Position numbers and translations under genes: made by a program
The notes under the pieces: model-generated
The model's input: the letters and a program-made list of their open reading frames with translations, nothing else
Told to the model about the DNA's origin: nothing
The model's database searches: none
Shown: positions 1 to 7,601 of the stretch, piece after piece
How the letters are laid out: the number at the start of each line of letters is the position of its first letter
How positions within the stretch are numbered: position 1 is the first letter of the stretch
From: Deinococcus sp.
GTDB lineage: Bacteria; Deinococcota; Deinococci; Deinococcales; Deinococcaceae
Assembly: GCA_025351205.1 (NCBI GenBank)
Contig: JANXWI010000280.1
Coordinates: forward strand, 1-8,027
Reading direction: 5' to 3'
DNA: 8,027 bases

Positions 1-1525
<1,525 letters not shown>

Positions 1526-1559
1526 AGAAGTCCTCCTGAATGGAGGTCAGCATAGCGCC

Positions 1560-1587
1560 CATCACCCAGCGTCCATCTCCCAGCGCC
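1560..1587. repeat. 14-bp imperfect tandem repeat upstream of the acylase gene
   Basis: Two adjacent 14-base units (1560-1573, 1574-1587) differ at two bases, and a third, shortened copy lies at 1551-1559. They sit between the small ORF and the acylase ribosome binding site, outside any coding region. No function is evident. Confidence 0.65.
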
Positions 1588-1601
1588 CGCCCCGCCCGGT
1601 T

Positions 1602-1853
1602 CTACCTCAGTCCTGGCCCCGTCTCGGCAATCTGCGCCAGAAACTGCACGAAGACGCTCCTGTCACTGAATTCAACGGGCGCGTCGAGCCGCCCGCCGCT
1701 GACCCGCGCGTAGAACCCCGGAACCGACGAGGCGGGCGTGAGCCGCACCTGAAGCCGGATCGCCGCTCCCCCCGCAGCCGTGCCCGGCCCCCCGGCCCCG
1801 GCTCTGAAACTGCTGCCGCCCTCTCCTTCCTCCTTCCAGCTGCCTGTTGTCAT
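1602..1853 (-). CDS. Small hypothetical protein, 83 aa
   Basis: I do not recognise this protein. The reading frame is open further upstream, to an ATG at 1952, but the ATG at 1853 is preferred. It lies behind a G-rich stretch that could act as a weak ribosome binding site and behind a TACTCT -10 box at 1880-1875, whereas the longer version would overlap the peroxiredoxin promoter. The first 35 residues are low-complexity (Gly, Ala, Ser, Glu). The C-terminal half, from IRLQVRLTPAS to FVQFLAQIAE, has the alternating hydrophobic pattern and aromatic residues of a small folded domain. No signal peptide or membrane segment is seen. It lies 76 bases upstream of the acylase on the same strand and could share its transcript. 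A spurious GC-rich ORF is the main alternative. Confidence 0.5.
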   Translation of the reverse strand: MTTGSWKEEGEGGSSFRAGAGGPGTAAGGAAIRLQVRLTPASSVPGFYARVSGGRLDAPVEFSDRSVFVQFLAQIAETGPGLR

Positions 1854-1874
1854 TTTGTTGCCCCCCTGTCTGCC

Positions 1875-1880
1875 AGAGTA
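1875..1880 (-). promoter_or_regulatory. Candidate -10 box for the 83-aa ORF
   Basis: TACTCT on the minus strand fits TANNNT and would place the transcript start about 14 bases before the ATG at 1853. No convincing -35 box is visible. Confidence 0.35.
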
Positions 1881-1906
1881 GAAGGCGGGGCGTTGCGCGG
1901 GCGTTG

Positions 1907-1948
1907 CACGCCGGGATACGCCCGCAGCTGAGATACACGCCGGGACAC
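1907..1948. repeat. 13-bp direct repeat in the divergent intergenic region
   Basis: CACGCCGGGATAC (1907-1919) and CACGCCGGGACAC (1936-1948) differ at one base, are 29 bases apart and lie just upstream of the peroxiredoxin -10 box. They could be paired operator sites, though GC-rich coincidence is possible. Confidence 0.4.
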
Positions 1949-1956
1949 ACACCCGG

Positions 1957-1962
1957 TAAACT
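1957..1962 (+). promoter_or_regulatory. -10 box of a leaderless promoter for the peroxiredoxin
   Basis: TAAACT ends seven bases before the ATG at 1970, so transcription would begin at or next to the start codon. No Shine-Dalgarno sequence precedes the ATG, which fits leaderless translation. Confidence 0.6.
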
Positions 1963-1969
1963 GACCGGC

Positions 1970-2446
1970 ATGACCCAACCCGCTTCCCGCACCTCCCTGC
2001 TCGGCCAGCCCGCCCCGGATTTCACCCTGCCGTCCACAGGTGAAGGGCCAATCACGCTCAGCAGCTACCGGGGCCACAGGCACGTGGTGCTGGTGTTCTA
2101 TCCGCTCGACTTCTCGCCGGTGTGCAGCATGCAGCTGCCCGAATACTCCGGGCGGCAGGACGATTTTGGCGACGCGGGCGCGGTGGTGCTGGGCGTCAAC
2201 CGCGACAGCGCCTACACCCACAAGGCCTGGGCCGCCGAGTACGGCATCGAGGTGCCGCTGCTGGCCGACATGAACCTGGACGTGGCCCGCAGCTACGGGG
2301 TGGCCATAGAGGAGCGCGGCGTCAGTCAGCGGGCGGTGTTCCTGATCGACAGAGAGGGCGTGGTGCGCTTCGAGTACGTCGAGGCCAAGACCGGAGACTA
2401 CACGCTGCGCCCGGAGCAGGTGCTGGAGAAACTCAGGGCGCTGTGA
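1970..2446 (+). CDS. Peroxiredoxin of the AhpC/TSA superfamily, single-cysteine type
   Basis: Cytoplasmic thiol peroxidase that reduces hydrogen peroxide or organic hydroperoxides. The 158-aa length is typical of short Bcp/AhpE-like peroxiredoxins. The N-terminus reads GQPAPDFTLP (12-21). The active site is PLDFSPVC (45-52), with peroxidatic Cys52 and Ser49 in place of the usual Thr of the PxxxTxxC motif. Arg121 in GVSQRAVFLID is the expected catalytic arginine. Cys52 is the only cysteine, so there is no internal resolving cysteine and an external thiol must complete the cycle, as in 1-Cys enzymes. The ATG at 1970 is chosen because the family N-terminus starts just after it and a -10 box lies just before it; upstream in-frame codons run through the promoter. 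It stands alone on its strand and converges with the membrane gene at 2579. Confidence 0.93.
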   Translation: MTQPASRTSLLGQPAPDFTLPSTGEGPITLSSYRGHRHVVLVFYPLDFSPVCSMQLPEYSGRQDDFGDAGAVVLGVNRDSAYTHKAWAAEYGIEVPLLADMNLDVARSYGVAIEERGVSQRAVFLIDREGVVRFEYVEAKTGDYTLRPEQVLEKLRAL

Positions 2447-2578
2447 CACGGCGCTGCTCCAGCCACAGGGAATGTGGGAACATCACCCGCCCGTCCTGAG
2501 CAGCACAGCTCCCACAGGCCAGCGCCGACGACGCCTGGACGCTGCCTCCTCCATCCGGCTGAACTCTGGGGATTCATC

Positions 2579-2977
2579 TCAATTCGACCTGAGTTCGGCG
2601 GCTGTGGCCCTGGTGACGGTGGATTCGATTTCAATCTCCTGTCCCCTGGTCTGCATCGCCGCCCAGTCCTCGTAGGCCAGGCCCGGAATCAGGGCGAAGC
2701 TGCCCACGAACAGGCTGGCGATGGCCGCCGGAAAACGGGCCGCCGTCCTGCCGCCCAGCAGCAGATACAGCGCCCCGAGCGTGCTGAGCGCCCCGATGTC
2801 CATGAACATCACGCGGGTGAAGGTGCTGGAGCGCAGCGACCCCAGCGTGCCGATGTCGCCCCTCTTTTTGCCGCCCAGCACGGCGGTCAGGATCAGCATG
2901 GCGTACAGGCCCGCGTACAGCCGGAAACGGGCGGGGCCGGGGCGGCGGTACTGTTCGAGTGAAGATGGCAGGGTCAT
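2579..2977 (-). CDS. Small integral membrane protein, 132 aa, three predicted helices
   Basis: I cannot assign a family. Hydrophobic segments lie near residues 18-36, 55-75 and 82-102. The loop between the first two is rich in Gly, Lys and Arg (GGKKRGDIGTLGSLRSS), and the tail after residue 103 is charged and soluble. There is no cleavable signal peptide and no cysteine. The start at 2977 is supported by a TACCCT -10 box ending five bases upstream and the absence of a Shine-Dalgarno sequence. The gene is transcribed divergently from ygfZ across a 150-base gap and converges with the peroxiredoxin gene. The even, well-spaced hydrophobic pattern argues that it is real. Confidence 0.8.
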   Translation of the reverse strand: MTLPSSLEQYRRPGPARFRLYAGLYAMLILTAVLGGKKRGDIGTLGSLRSSTFTRVMFMDIGALSTLGALYLLLGGRTAARFPAAIASLFVGSFALIPGLAYEDWAAMQTRGQEIEIESTVTRATAAELRSN

Positions 2978-2982
2978 GGTTC

Positions 2983-2988
2983 AGGGTA
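2983..2988 (-). promoter_or_regulatory. -10 box of a leaderless promoter for the 132-aa membrane protein
   Basis: TACCCT on the minus strand ends five bases before the ATG at 2977, with no ribosome binding site in between. It is GC-richer than the other two examples in this window. Confidence 0.45.
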
Positions 2989-3115
2989 CAGGAGACGGGC
3001 AGGGCGGCGGCGTGTGGAAGGCGGCAAAGGCGAAAACGGGCGTTCACAACGCTGCCTGTCATGAATTTCGCTCCGTCCCACACCTGTGGTCACCATGCCC
3101 CTGCCCCTGGCGGGT

Positions 3116-3121
3116 TAAGCT
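3116..3121 (+). promoter_or_regulatory. -10 box of a leaderless promoter for ygfZ
   Basis: TAAGCT ends six bases before the ATG at 3128 and no Shine-Dalgarno sequence is present. Spacing and sequence match the peroxiredoxin promoter. Confidence 0.6.
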
Positions 3122-3127
3122 CCGGGC

Positions 3128-4054
3128 ATGTCACGCTTCACCCGCCTCTCCTCCAGCGCCCTGCGGCTGACCGGGCCAGACCGCCTGGACTTCGTGCAGG
3201 GCCAGATGACGGCCCACCTGAAGGCCGCGCCCACCCCCGGCATGGTCCCGGCCTGCTTCCTGAACGTGCGCGGCCAGATCGAGCACTTTGCCCGCGTGTA
3301 CCGCCGGGACGACGACGTGTACCTGCACCTCGACGACCTGTCGGGAACCGCAAACGAGGCGGCGGCGCTGGCCGCGAGGTTCAAAAAGTACATCATCTTC
3401 GATCAGGTGGAGGTGCAGGACGTGAGCGCCGTGCTGGGCAGCCTGCACGTGTGGAATGAAGAATTGAGCGGCTGGGACGCCGCCGGGCCGGACGTGCAGA
3501 GCTTCGAGCTGGGCGGCGGCGTGCTGCTCGTCGGGCGGGTCAACCGCACAGGAACAGTGGGTCTGGACGTGCATTATCTGCAAAAACACGAGGCTGGACT
3601 GCTCGCTGAACTGAACGCCCAGGCTGTGTCTATTCAGGAAATGCCCCACGCCGAGCTGGAAACGGCCCGCATCGCGGCGGGCATCAGCGACGTCTCTCGC
3701 GACGGCTGGCAGGGGTCGCTGCCGCAGGAGGTCGGGCAGGACGCGGCCATCAGCTACCGCAAGGGCTGTTACGTGGGCCAGGAGATCATGGCGCGGCTGG
3801 AGGCGCGGGGCCACGCCCGCCACGCCCTGACGTTGATTGCCGGGGAGAACGTGCCCGCCCACAGCGAGATCAAGCATGCCGGGCGGGTGGTGGGCCTGAG
3901 CGGGGCCAGCACCGGAACGCTGGCGCTGGCGAAGCTGCGCACCGACCTGCCGGAAGGGGCGCAGCTGCATGTGGGAGAGGCGCTGGCACACGTTGCTCCG
4001 GCAGAGAATGGCGTTGCTCCGGCAGAAGTCGCCGCGCCGTCCAGCCCGGCCTGA
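3128..4054 (+). CDS. ygfZ: YgfZ/GcvT-type folate-binding protein (Fe-S cluster maintenance)
   Basis: Cytoplasmic tetrahydrofolate-binding protein of the YgfZ/IBA57 family, related to the aminomethyltransferase GcvT. Family members help build or repair the Fe-S clusters of certain enzymes, notably under oxidative stress. The 308-aa length is close to the usual 320 or so. The N-terminal GcvT-like fold starts with RLTGPDRLDFVQGQMT (13-28). The diagnostic signature KGCYVGQE is at 212-219 with the conserved Cys214. After that come a small C-terminal beta domain and a low-complexity Ala/Pro tail holding a 21-base repeat. The gene appears leaderless. Its TGA overlaps the next ATG (TGATG), so the downstream membrane protein is probably translationally coupled. 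Its closeness to a peroxiredoxin gene fits an oxidative-stress setting, but the two are not in one operon. Confidence 0.93.
   Translation: MSRFTRLSSSALRLTGPDRLDFVQGQMTAHLKAAPTPGMVPACFLNVRGQIEHFARVYRRDDDVYLHLDDLSGTANEAAALAARFKKYIIFDQVEVQDVSAVLGSLHVWNEELSGWDAAGPDVQSFELGGGVLLVGRVNRTGTVGLDVHYLQKHEAGLLAELNAQAVSIQEMPHAELETARIAAGISDVSRDGWQGSLPQEVGQDAAISYRKGCYVGQEIMARLEARGHARHALTLIAGENVPAHSEIKHAGRVVGLSGASTGTLALAKLRTDLPEGAQLHVGEALAHVAPAENGVAPAEVAAPSSPA
3991..4026. repeat. 21-bp-period repeat in the ygfZ tail
   Basis: Fifteen identical bases recur 21 bases apart (3991-4005 and 4012-4026) and encode two VAPAE units in the disordered C-terminus. The frame is kept. Confidence 0.7.
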
Positions 4055-4626
4055 TGCTCACGCCGCTCCAGAACCTCGGAGACTCGCCCCGCCGCGCTCC
4101 ACTGCTGGCCGCGCTGCGCCGGGCCTACCTGCTGGGACTGGCGGCGCTGGCCGTGCCGGGCCTCCTGATCGGCCTGCCCGTGGGCCTGCTGAACCGCCCG
4201 CAACCGGTGCTGCTGGGTCTGCCGATGCTGCTGGGTCTGAGCGTCGCCGCGCTGCTGTGCGCCGCCCTGGCGCTGACGCTGGCCCACCGCCGGGCCAGGG
4301 CCGCCGTGCGCGGTACGCCGGGGGGCCGCGACCTGGTGCTCGGGGCGGCCATTCAGGCGGCCAGTGCCCCCGCCGCCCCGCTGCTGATGGCCCTGGCCAC
4401 GTTGAACACCCCGCTGACCTGTCTGGCACTGCTAACGCTGACACTGCTGGCACTGGCGGCGGGCTGGGCGTCACTGGGCCTGTGGGCCAGCCGGGCGGGT
4501 CTGCCGGAGACTCATCCGAATACTGCCGATGTAGACGCTTCCGGGCAGATCGCCACCGTGCATCAGGGAGCTGTCACGCAGGGGGTTGCAGCTGCGGCGG
4601 GTACAATTCAGTCGTCCAAATCCTGA
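4054..4626 (+). CDS. Hypothetical integral membrane protein, 190 aa, four predicted helices
   Basis: I do not recognise a family. Strong Leu/Ala-rich hydrophobic segments lie near residues 24-46, 51-77, 93-117 and 120-145. A basic loop (HRRARAAVRGTPGGRD, 78-93) follows the second helix, which suggests it faces the cytoplasm. The final 40 residues are polar and look disordered. There is no signal peptide. The ATG overlaps the ygfZ stop codon by one base, which decides the start and points to a bicistronic transcript. Co-translation with ygfZ is the only clue to function. The last codons contain a TACAAT sequence (4602-4607) that could act as a -10 box for the transporter downstream, but no -35 box accompanies it. 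Confidence 0.8.
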   Translation: MLTPLQNLGDSPRRAPLLAALRRAYLLGLAALAVPGLLIGLPVGLLNRPQPVLLGLPMLLGLSVAALLCAALALTLAHRRARAAVRGTPGGRDLVLGAAIQAASAPAAPLLMALATLNTPLTCLALLTLTLLALAAGWASLGLWASRAGLPETHPNTADVDASGQIATVHQGAVTQGVAAAAGTIQSSKS

Positions 4627-4849
4627 ACTGTTCGTCTGTATCTTGAGCCGCCACACCCTGAGCTGGGCCTCTCTTCAGAACGCTGTGTCGTTCAGAACGC
4701 GGCACACCTCCAGAACATTCTCCAGCCAGCGCTGGAACCGCTCCACTGCCCGTCGCCGCCCCGTTCCGGCAGAATTTCCGCCTTCCCGGTCGGTGTACAG
4801 ACGTTCACGCCCACGGGGCAGCGCCGAACTGCCGTCAGGTCAGGTTCAG

Positions 4850-4856
4850 AAGGTGA
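4850..4856 (+). promoter_or_regulatory. Ribosome binding site that fixes the TTG start of the transporter
   Basis: AAGGTGA lies four bases before the TTG at 4861. No ATG or GTG is available in frame between here and the first membrane helix, so this site decides the start. Confidence 0.55.
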
Positions 4857-4860
4857 TTTC

Positions 4861-6111
4861 TTGTCCACGCCCACCAGCAGCGCTGTACATCCTGTTCCGG
4901 CTCCTGTTCCCACCACGCCTGGCCCGATCACACCTGTACCGACGACCCCACCGCTGCTGACCGCTGCCGGGCTGGCGCTGGGCGCGGCGGTGGCGCTGGG
5001 CTTCGGGCGCTTTTCGTACGCGCTGCTGCTGCCACCCATGCGGAGTGCCCTGGCCTGGACCTACACCCAGGCGGGCGCGATGAACACCGCCAACGGCGGG
5101 GGCTACCTGCTGGGGGCGCTGCTGGCCCCGCTGGTCATCGCCCGCTGGGGGGCGCGGCCCGCCTTCCTGGCCGCGATGCTGCTCACGGCCATCAGCATCG
5201 CCCTAACCGCCCTGAGCGGCCATTTTGGCTGGCTGATCGGCGTCCGACTGCTGACCGGGCTGGGCGGCGCGGTGACGTTTACCTCGGGCGGACTGCTGGC
5301 GGCGCAGGCGGCCTCGCGCGCCCCAGCGCGGCAGGCGGGCACCGTGCTGACCACCTTTTATGCCGGGGCCAGCCTGGGCATCCTGCTCACCGGGCTGGGG
5401 CTGCCGCCGCTGCTGGCCCAGCTGGGCGCGGCGGGCTGGCGGGCGGGCTGGCTGAGCCTGGGGGCGGCCTCGCTGCTGGGACTGGGGCTGGCCTGGCTCG
5501 CCACCCGTGACGTGGCGGCGCGTGGGCATCCGAGTGCTGCGGTGCGGCCCTCACAGTTGCGGCCCCTGCTGCGTTCGCTGCTGGCCTACGCCTGCTCGGG
5601 CCTGGGCTACGTCGCGTACACCACCTTCTCGGTCACGTATCTGCGGACCCAGGGGGCCAGCACCGCCCAGGTCGCGCTGTTCTGGACGCTGCTGGGCCTG
5701 GCCGGGCTGCTCGCACCCTTCATCTGGAGCCGCCTGCTGGCGCGCATCTGGGGCGGGCGGACGATGGGCATCCTGATGGCGGTCATGGGCGTGGGGGCCA
5801 TTCTTCCGGTGATCAGCGCCGCGCCCTGGGTAGCCTTCGTGTCTGCCGCCCTGTTCGGCTCGACCTGCCTGAGCGTGGTGGCCTCGACCACCGCCCTGGC
5901 CCGCCAGAGCCTGCCGCCTGCCGCCTGGGGCGCGGGCGTGGCGACCTACACCATCACCTTCGCGGCCTTCCAGAGCCTGGGTCCGCTGCTGACCGGGGCG
6001 CTGGCCGACAGCGGGGCGGGCGGCCTGCGGCTGGGGCTGGGGCTGTCGGCCCTGGTGCTGCTGCTCGGGGCCGGGCTGGCGGCCAGTCAGCAGCGGGTGG
6101 AGCCTGTGTAG
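4861..6111 (+). CDS. YbfB/YjiJ-type major facilitator superfamily transporter
   Basis: Inner-membrane MFS transporter of 416 aa with about twelve hydrophobic segments; the substrate is unknown. The first helix contains GFGRFSYALLLPPM (47-60), the hallmark of the YbfB/YjiJ group, followed by the glycine-rich GGGYLLGALLAP (79-90) of the second helix. The central loop (about residues 216-233, charged and Pro-containing) separates the two six-helix halves. The start is a TTG preceded by AAGGTGA; the frame is open further upstream but offers no other start codon. The first 30 residues are a Pro/Thr/Val-rich tail not usual in the family. A 234-base gap separates it from the 190-aa membrane gene, and I see no other gene in that gap, only a TTCAGAACGC direct repeat (4674-4683, 4690-4699). 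It may have its own promoter. Confidence 0.92.
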   Translation: MSTPTSSAVHPVPAPVPTTPGPITPVPTTPPLLTAAGLALGAAVALGFGRFSYALLLPPMRSALAWTYTQAGAMNTANGGGYLLGALLAPLVIARWGARPAFLAAMLLTAISIALTALSGHFGWLIGVRLLTGLGGAVTFTSGGLLAAQAASRAPARQAGTVLTTFYAGASLGILLTGLGLPPLLAQLGAAGWRAGWLSLGAASLLGLGLAWLATRDVAARGHPSAAVRPSQLRPLLRSLLAYACSGLGYVAYTTFSVTYLRTQGASTAQVALFWTLLGLAGLLAPFIWSRLLARIWGGRTMGILMAVMGVGAILPVISAAPWVAFVSAALFGSTCLSVVASTTALARQSLPPAAWGAGVATYTITFAAFQSLGPLLTGALADSGAGGLRLGLGLSALVLLLGAGLAASQQRVEPV

Positions 6112-6139
6112 AGCTGGCCCTGCGTAGAGCTGGCCCTGT
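6108..6139. repeat. 16-bp tandem repeat across the transporter stop codon
   Basis: GTAGAGCTGGCCCTGC (6108-6123) is followed by the same unit with one change (6124-6139), then a partial third copy. The first unit contains the TAG stop and the second would supply another TAG. The period is not a multiple of three, as expected outside coding sequence. Confidence 0.75.
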
Positions 6140-6556
6140 GTGAAGCTGGAATGCGAACGCCGCCGCGCCGCTCGTCCAGGACGCAGGCCCGTCAGGTGTC
6201 TGACCACCGGGCGCGTTGTTCCTTCCCGTGTTTCTTCCGTGTACAGAGGAGGTCGAGGCTGGCACGGCTCGGAACAACAGGGGGGGAAGCCGGGTGTCCC
6301 AGACGAATATTCCCGGTTCGTCGGAGCCGGAGACCTGCCCGGACTGCCAGAAACAAAGTATTCACACTTTATTCATGAGATGCTTAGGATCGTGCCCCCG
6401 CCTTGAATAGACGCTCATTAAGGCGTGTTTTGAGGGTCTGAGCCGCCGTTGCCTGTTCAACCGGATGAGAGGATCGTATAGCCTGCTGTAGAACGAGCCT
6501 GATGTAAACGGGTGCGGCGCTGCCAGCGTGCAGTCTTCACCCCCGGAGGAACCCCC
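6112..6556. other. 445-base intergenic region without a convincing gene
   Basis: Short ORFs here are Arg-rich and have no protein-like pattern. The region holds the 16-base tandem repeat, a six-base inverted repeat GACGAA/TTCGTC with a nine-base loop (6302-6322) lacking a T-run, an AT-richer stretch at about 6345-6425 with a promoter-like pair, and the leader of the lipoprotein gene. A small RNA cannot be excluded. Confidence 0.6.
6361..6390 (+). promoter_or_regulatory. Candidate housekeeping promoter upstream of the DUF4394 gene
   Basis: TTCACA (6361-6366) and TAGGAT (6385-6390) are 18 bases apart and match five and four of six consensus positions. Used for the lipoprotein, it would leave a leader of about 160 bases. 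A weaker alternative is TTCAAC-N17-TAGCCT at 6456-6484. Confidence 0.4.
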
Positions 6557-7399
6557 ATGCGCGCCCCCCTGATGTTCGTCGTCCTCGCCCTGACCCTGGC
6601 CGCCTGTTCCAAGACGGCTGTTCCCACCAGCGGGACCCTCGCCTACGGCCTGGACGCCAGCGGACAGCTGGTCACCTTCGGGCTGGGCAACGCCGCGAGC
6701 AGCGCCAGCACCAAGGCCATCACCGGCCTGAACAGCGGCGACACCCTGGTCGATCTGGATTTCAACCCCAACACCTCGGCGCTCTACGCCTTCGCGGGCA
6801 GCGGGCAGGTGTACACCCTCGACACGGTCACGGGCGCGGCCACCGCCAACACTACGCCGCTGGTGGCCCTGGCTCCTCTGAAAACCGACTTCAACCCTGT
6901 CGCCAACCGCGTGCGGGTCTTCGGTGCCTCGGCCAGCAACTTCCGCCTGAGCGTTGACCCAGCCCCCGCCGCCGCCCCCAAAGGCACGGTCACGCCCGAC
7001 GGCACGCTGGCCTACGCCGCTGCCGACACCAACGCCGGCAAGACCCCCAACCTGATGGGCGCGGCCTACACCAACAGCTATGTCAACGGCGGTATGAGCA
7101 GCGCGCTTCCCACCACCACCTCGCTCTACAGCGTGGACGCGGCCACCAACACCCTCGACCTGCACACGGTCGGCCCGGCCTTCAGCACCCTGACCACCGT
7201 GGGCGCGCTGGGCATTCCGCTCGGCAGCAACGTGGGCTTCGACATCGTGACCAGCGGCGGCAACAACGGCACCAACACCGCCTATCTGGTCAACGGTTCC
7301 ACCCTCTACACCGTCAACCTGACGAGCGGCGCGGCGACCCAGCTTGCGGTGCTGGCTGCCCCGCTCAAGGCGCTGGCCGTGACGATCAGTACCCAGTAA
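6557..7399 (+). CDS. DUF4394 domain lipoprotein
   Basis: Exported lipoprotein of 280 aa, function unknown. Residues 1-17 are a lipoprotein signal with lipobox LAAC; Cys17 would be lipidated. The mature protein matches the DUF4394 pattern along its length: LAYGLDASGQLVTF (28-41), LVDLDFNPNTSALYAF (64-79), VYTLDTVTGAAT (86-97), DFNPVANRVRVF (111-122) with NFRLS after it, AYTNSY (170-175), SLYSVDAATNTL (189-200), GFDI (227-230) and LYTVNLTSGAAT (250-261). These repeated strand-turn units suggest a beta-propeller-like fold. The start at 6557 is set by GGAGGA six bases upstream and by the signal sequence directly after it, not the ATG at 6512. It is monocistronic and is the last complete gene before the tRNA-derived boundary. 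Confidence 0.92.
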   Translation: MRAPLMFVVLALTLAACSKTAVPTSGTLAYGLDASGQLVTFGLGNAASSASTKAITGLNSGDTLVDLDFNPNTSALYAFAGSGQVYTLDTVTGAATANTTPLVALAPLKTDFNPVANRVRVFGASASNFRLSVDPAPAAAPKGTVTPDGTLAYAAADTNAGKTPNLMGAAYTNSYVNGGMSSALPTTTSLYSVDAATNTLDLHTVGPAFSTLTTVGALGIPLGSNVGFDIVTSGGNNGTNTAYLVNGSTLYTVNLTSGAATQLAVLAAPLKALAVTISTQ

Positions 7400-7426
7400 C
7401 CTTTAACCAGTAGCACTCAAAACGGA

Positions 7427-7479
7427 GCCGGGCAGAGGAGGCGCATTCAATGTACGTCTCTTTTGCTGTCTTGCCCGGC
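7427..7479. repeat. 8-bp inverted repeat enclosing an SD-ATG pair
   Basis: GCCGGGCA (7427-7434) pairs with TGCCCGGC (7472-7479). The 37-base loop contains AGGAGG and an ATG at 7450. The ORF from that ATG is not credible, so this may be only a GC-rich coincidence or a remnant. Confidence 0.35.
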
Positions 7480-7507
7480 GCAGGGCCGCCTGAAACCGGA
7501 CAGAAAC

Positions 7508-7532
7508 AAAAAAGCCCCGCCTGGACGGGACT
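7508..7532 (-). terminator. Intrinsic terminator behind the tRNA-Pro 3' half
   Basis: On the minus strand GTCCCG, a six-base loop and CGGGGC form a stem with one G-U pair, followed at once by six Ts (7513-7508). It lies 15 bases after the CCA end of the tRNA fragment, as expected for a tRNA gene's own terminator. In the plus direction the stem has a mismatch and a poor T-run, so it would end the lipoprotein transcript only weakly. Confidence 0.8.
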
Positions 7533-7546
7533 TTCAGTAAAATTGC

Positions 7547-7591
7547 TGGTCGAGGCGACAAGACTTGAACTTGCGACCCCTATCACCCCAA
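7547..7591 (-). other. 3' half of tRNA-Pro(GGG): probable att site of an integrated element
   Basis: Read from the CCA end at 7547, the minus strand gives discriminator A73, acceptor strand CGCCTCG (66-72), T-stem CTTGT and GCAAG around loop TTCAAGT, variable loop GGGTC, anticodon-stem strand GATAG (39-43), then U38, G37, anticodon GGG and U33. G72 (implying a C1-G72 pair) and G37 are proline tRNA features. Upstream the match fails: the 27-31 position reads CGTGT, which cannot pair with GATAG, and no D-arm or CGAGGCG acceptor strand exists. It is therefore a half tRNA, not a gene. Identity that starts at the anticodon loop and runs to the 3' end is typical of tyrosine-recombinase attachment sites. 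Confidence 0.8.
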
Positions 7592-7601
7592 ACACGTCAA
7601 G

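Noticed and set aside
1850..2449. 199-aa minus-strand ORF opposite the peroxiredoxin
   Set aside because: It mirrors a well-supported gene and is His/Gln/Val-rich with no domain pattern; GC-rich third positions create such shadows.
2453..2516. Inverted repeats (GCTGCTC/GAGCAGC and TGTGGGA/TCCCACA) between convergent genes as a terminator
   Set aside because: The two stems interleave with long loops and neither is followed by a T-run.
3131..3991. 286-aa minus-strand ORF opposite ygfZ
   Set aside because: Shadow of a gene with the full KGCYVGQE signature; low-complexity composition and no start signal.
6140..6406. 88-aa ORF in the gap before the DUF4394 gene
   Set aside because: Arg/Gly/Pro-rich with no hydrophobic core pattern, starts inside a tandem repeat, and has no ribosome binding site.
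6362..7165. 267-aa minus-strand ORF opposite the DUF4394 gene
   Set aside because: Gly/Val-rich antisense of a gene with a lipobox and full-length family match.
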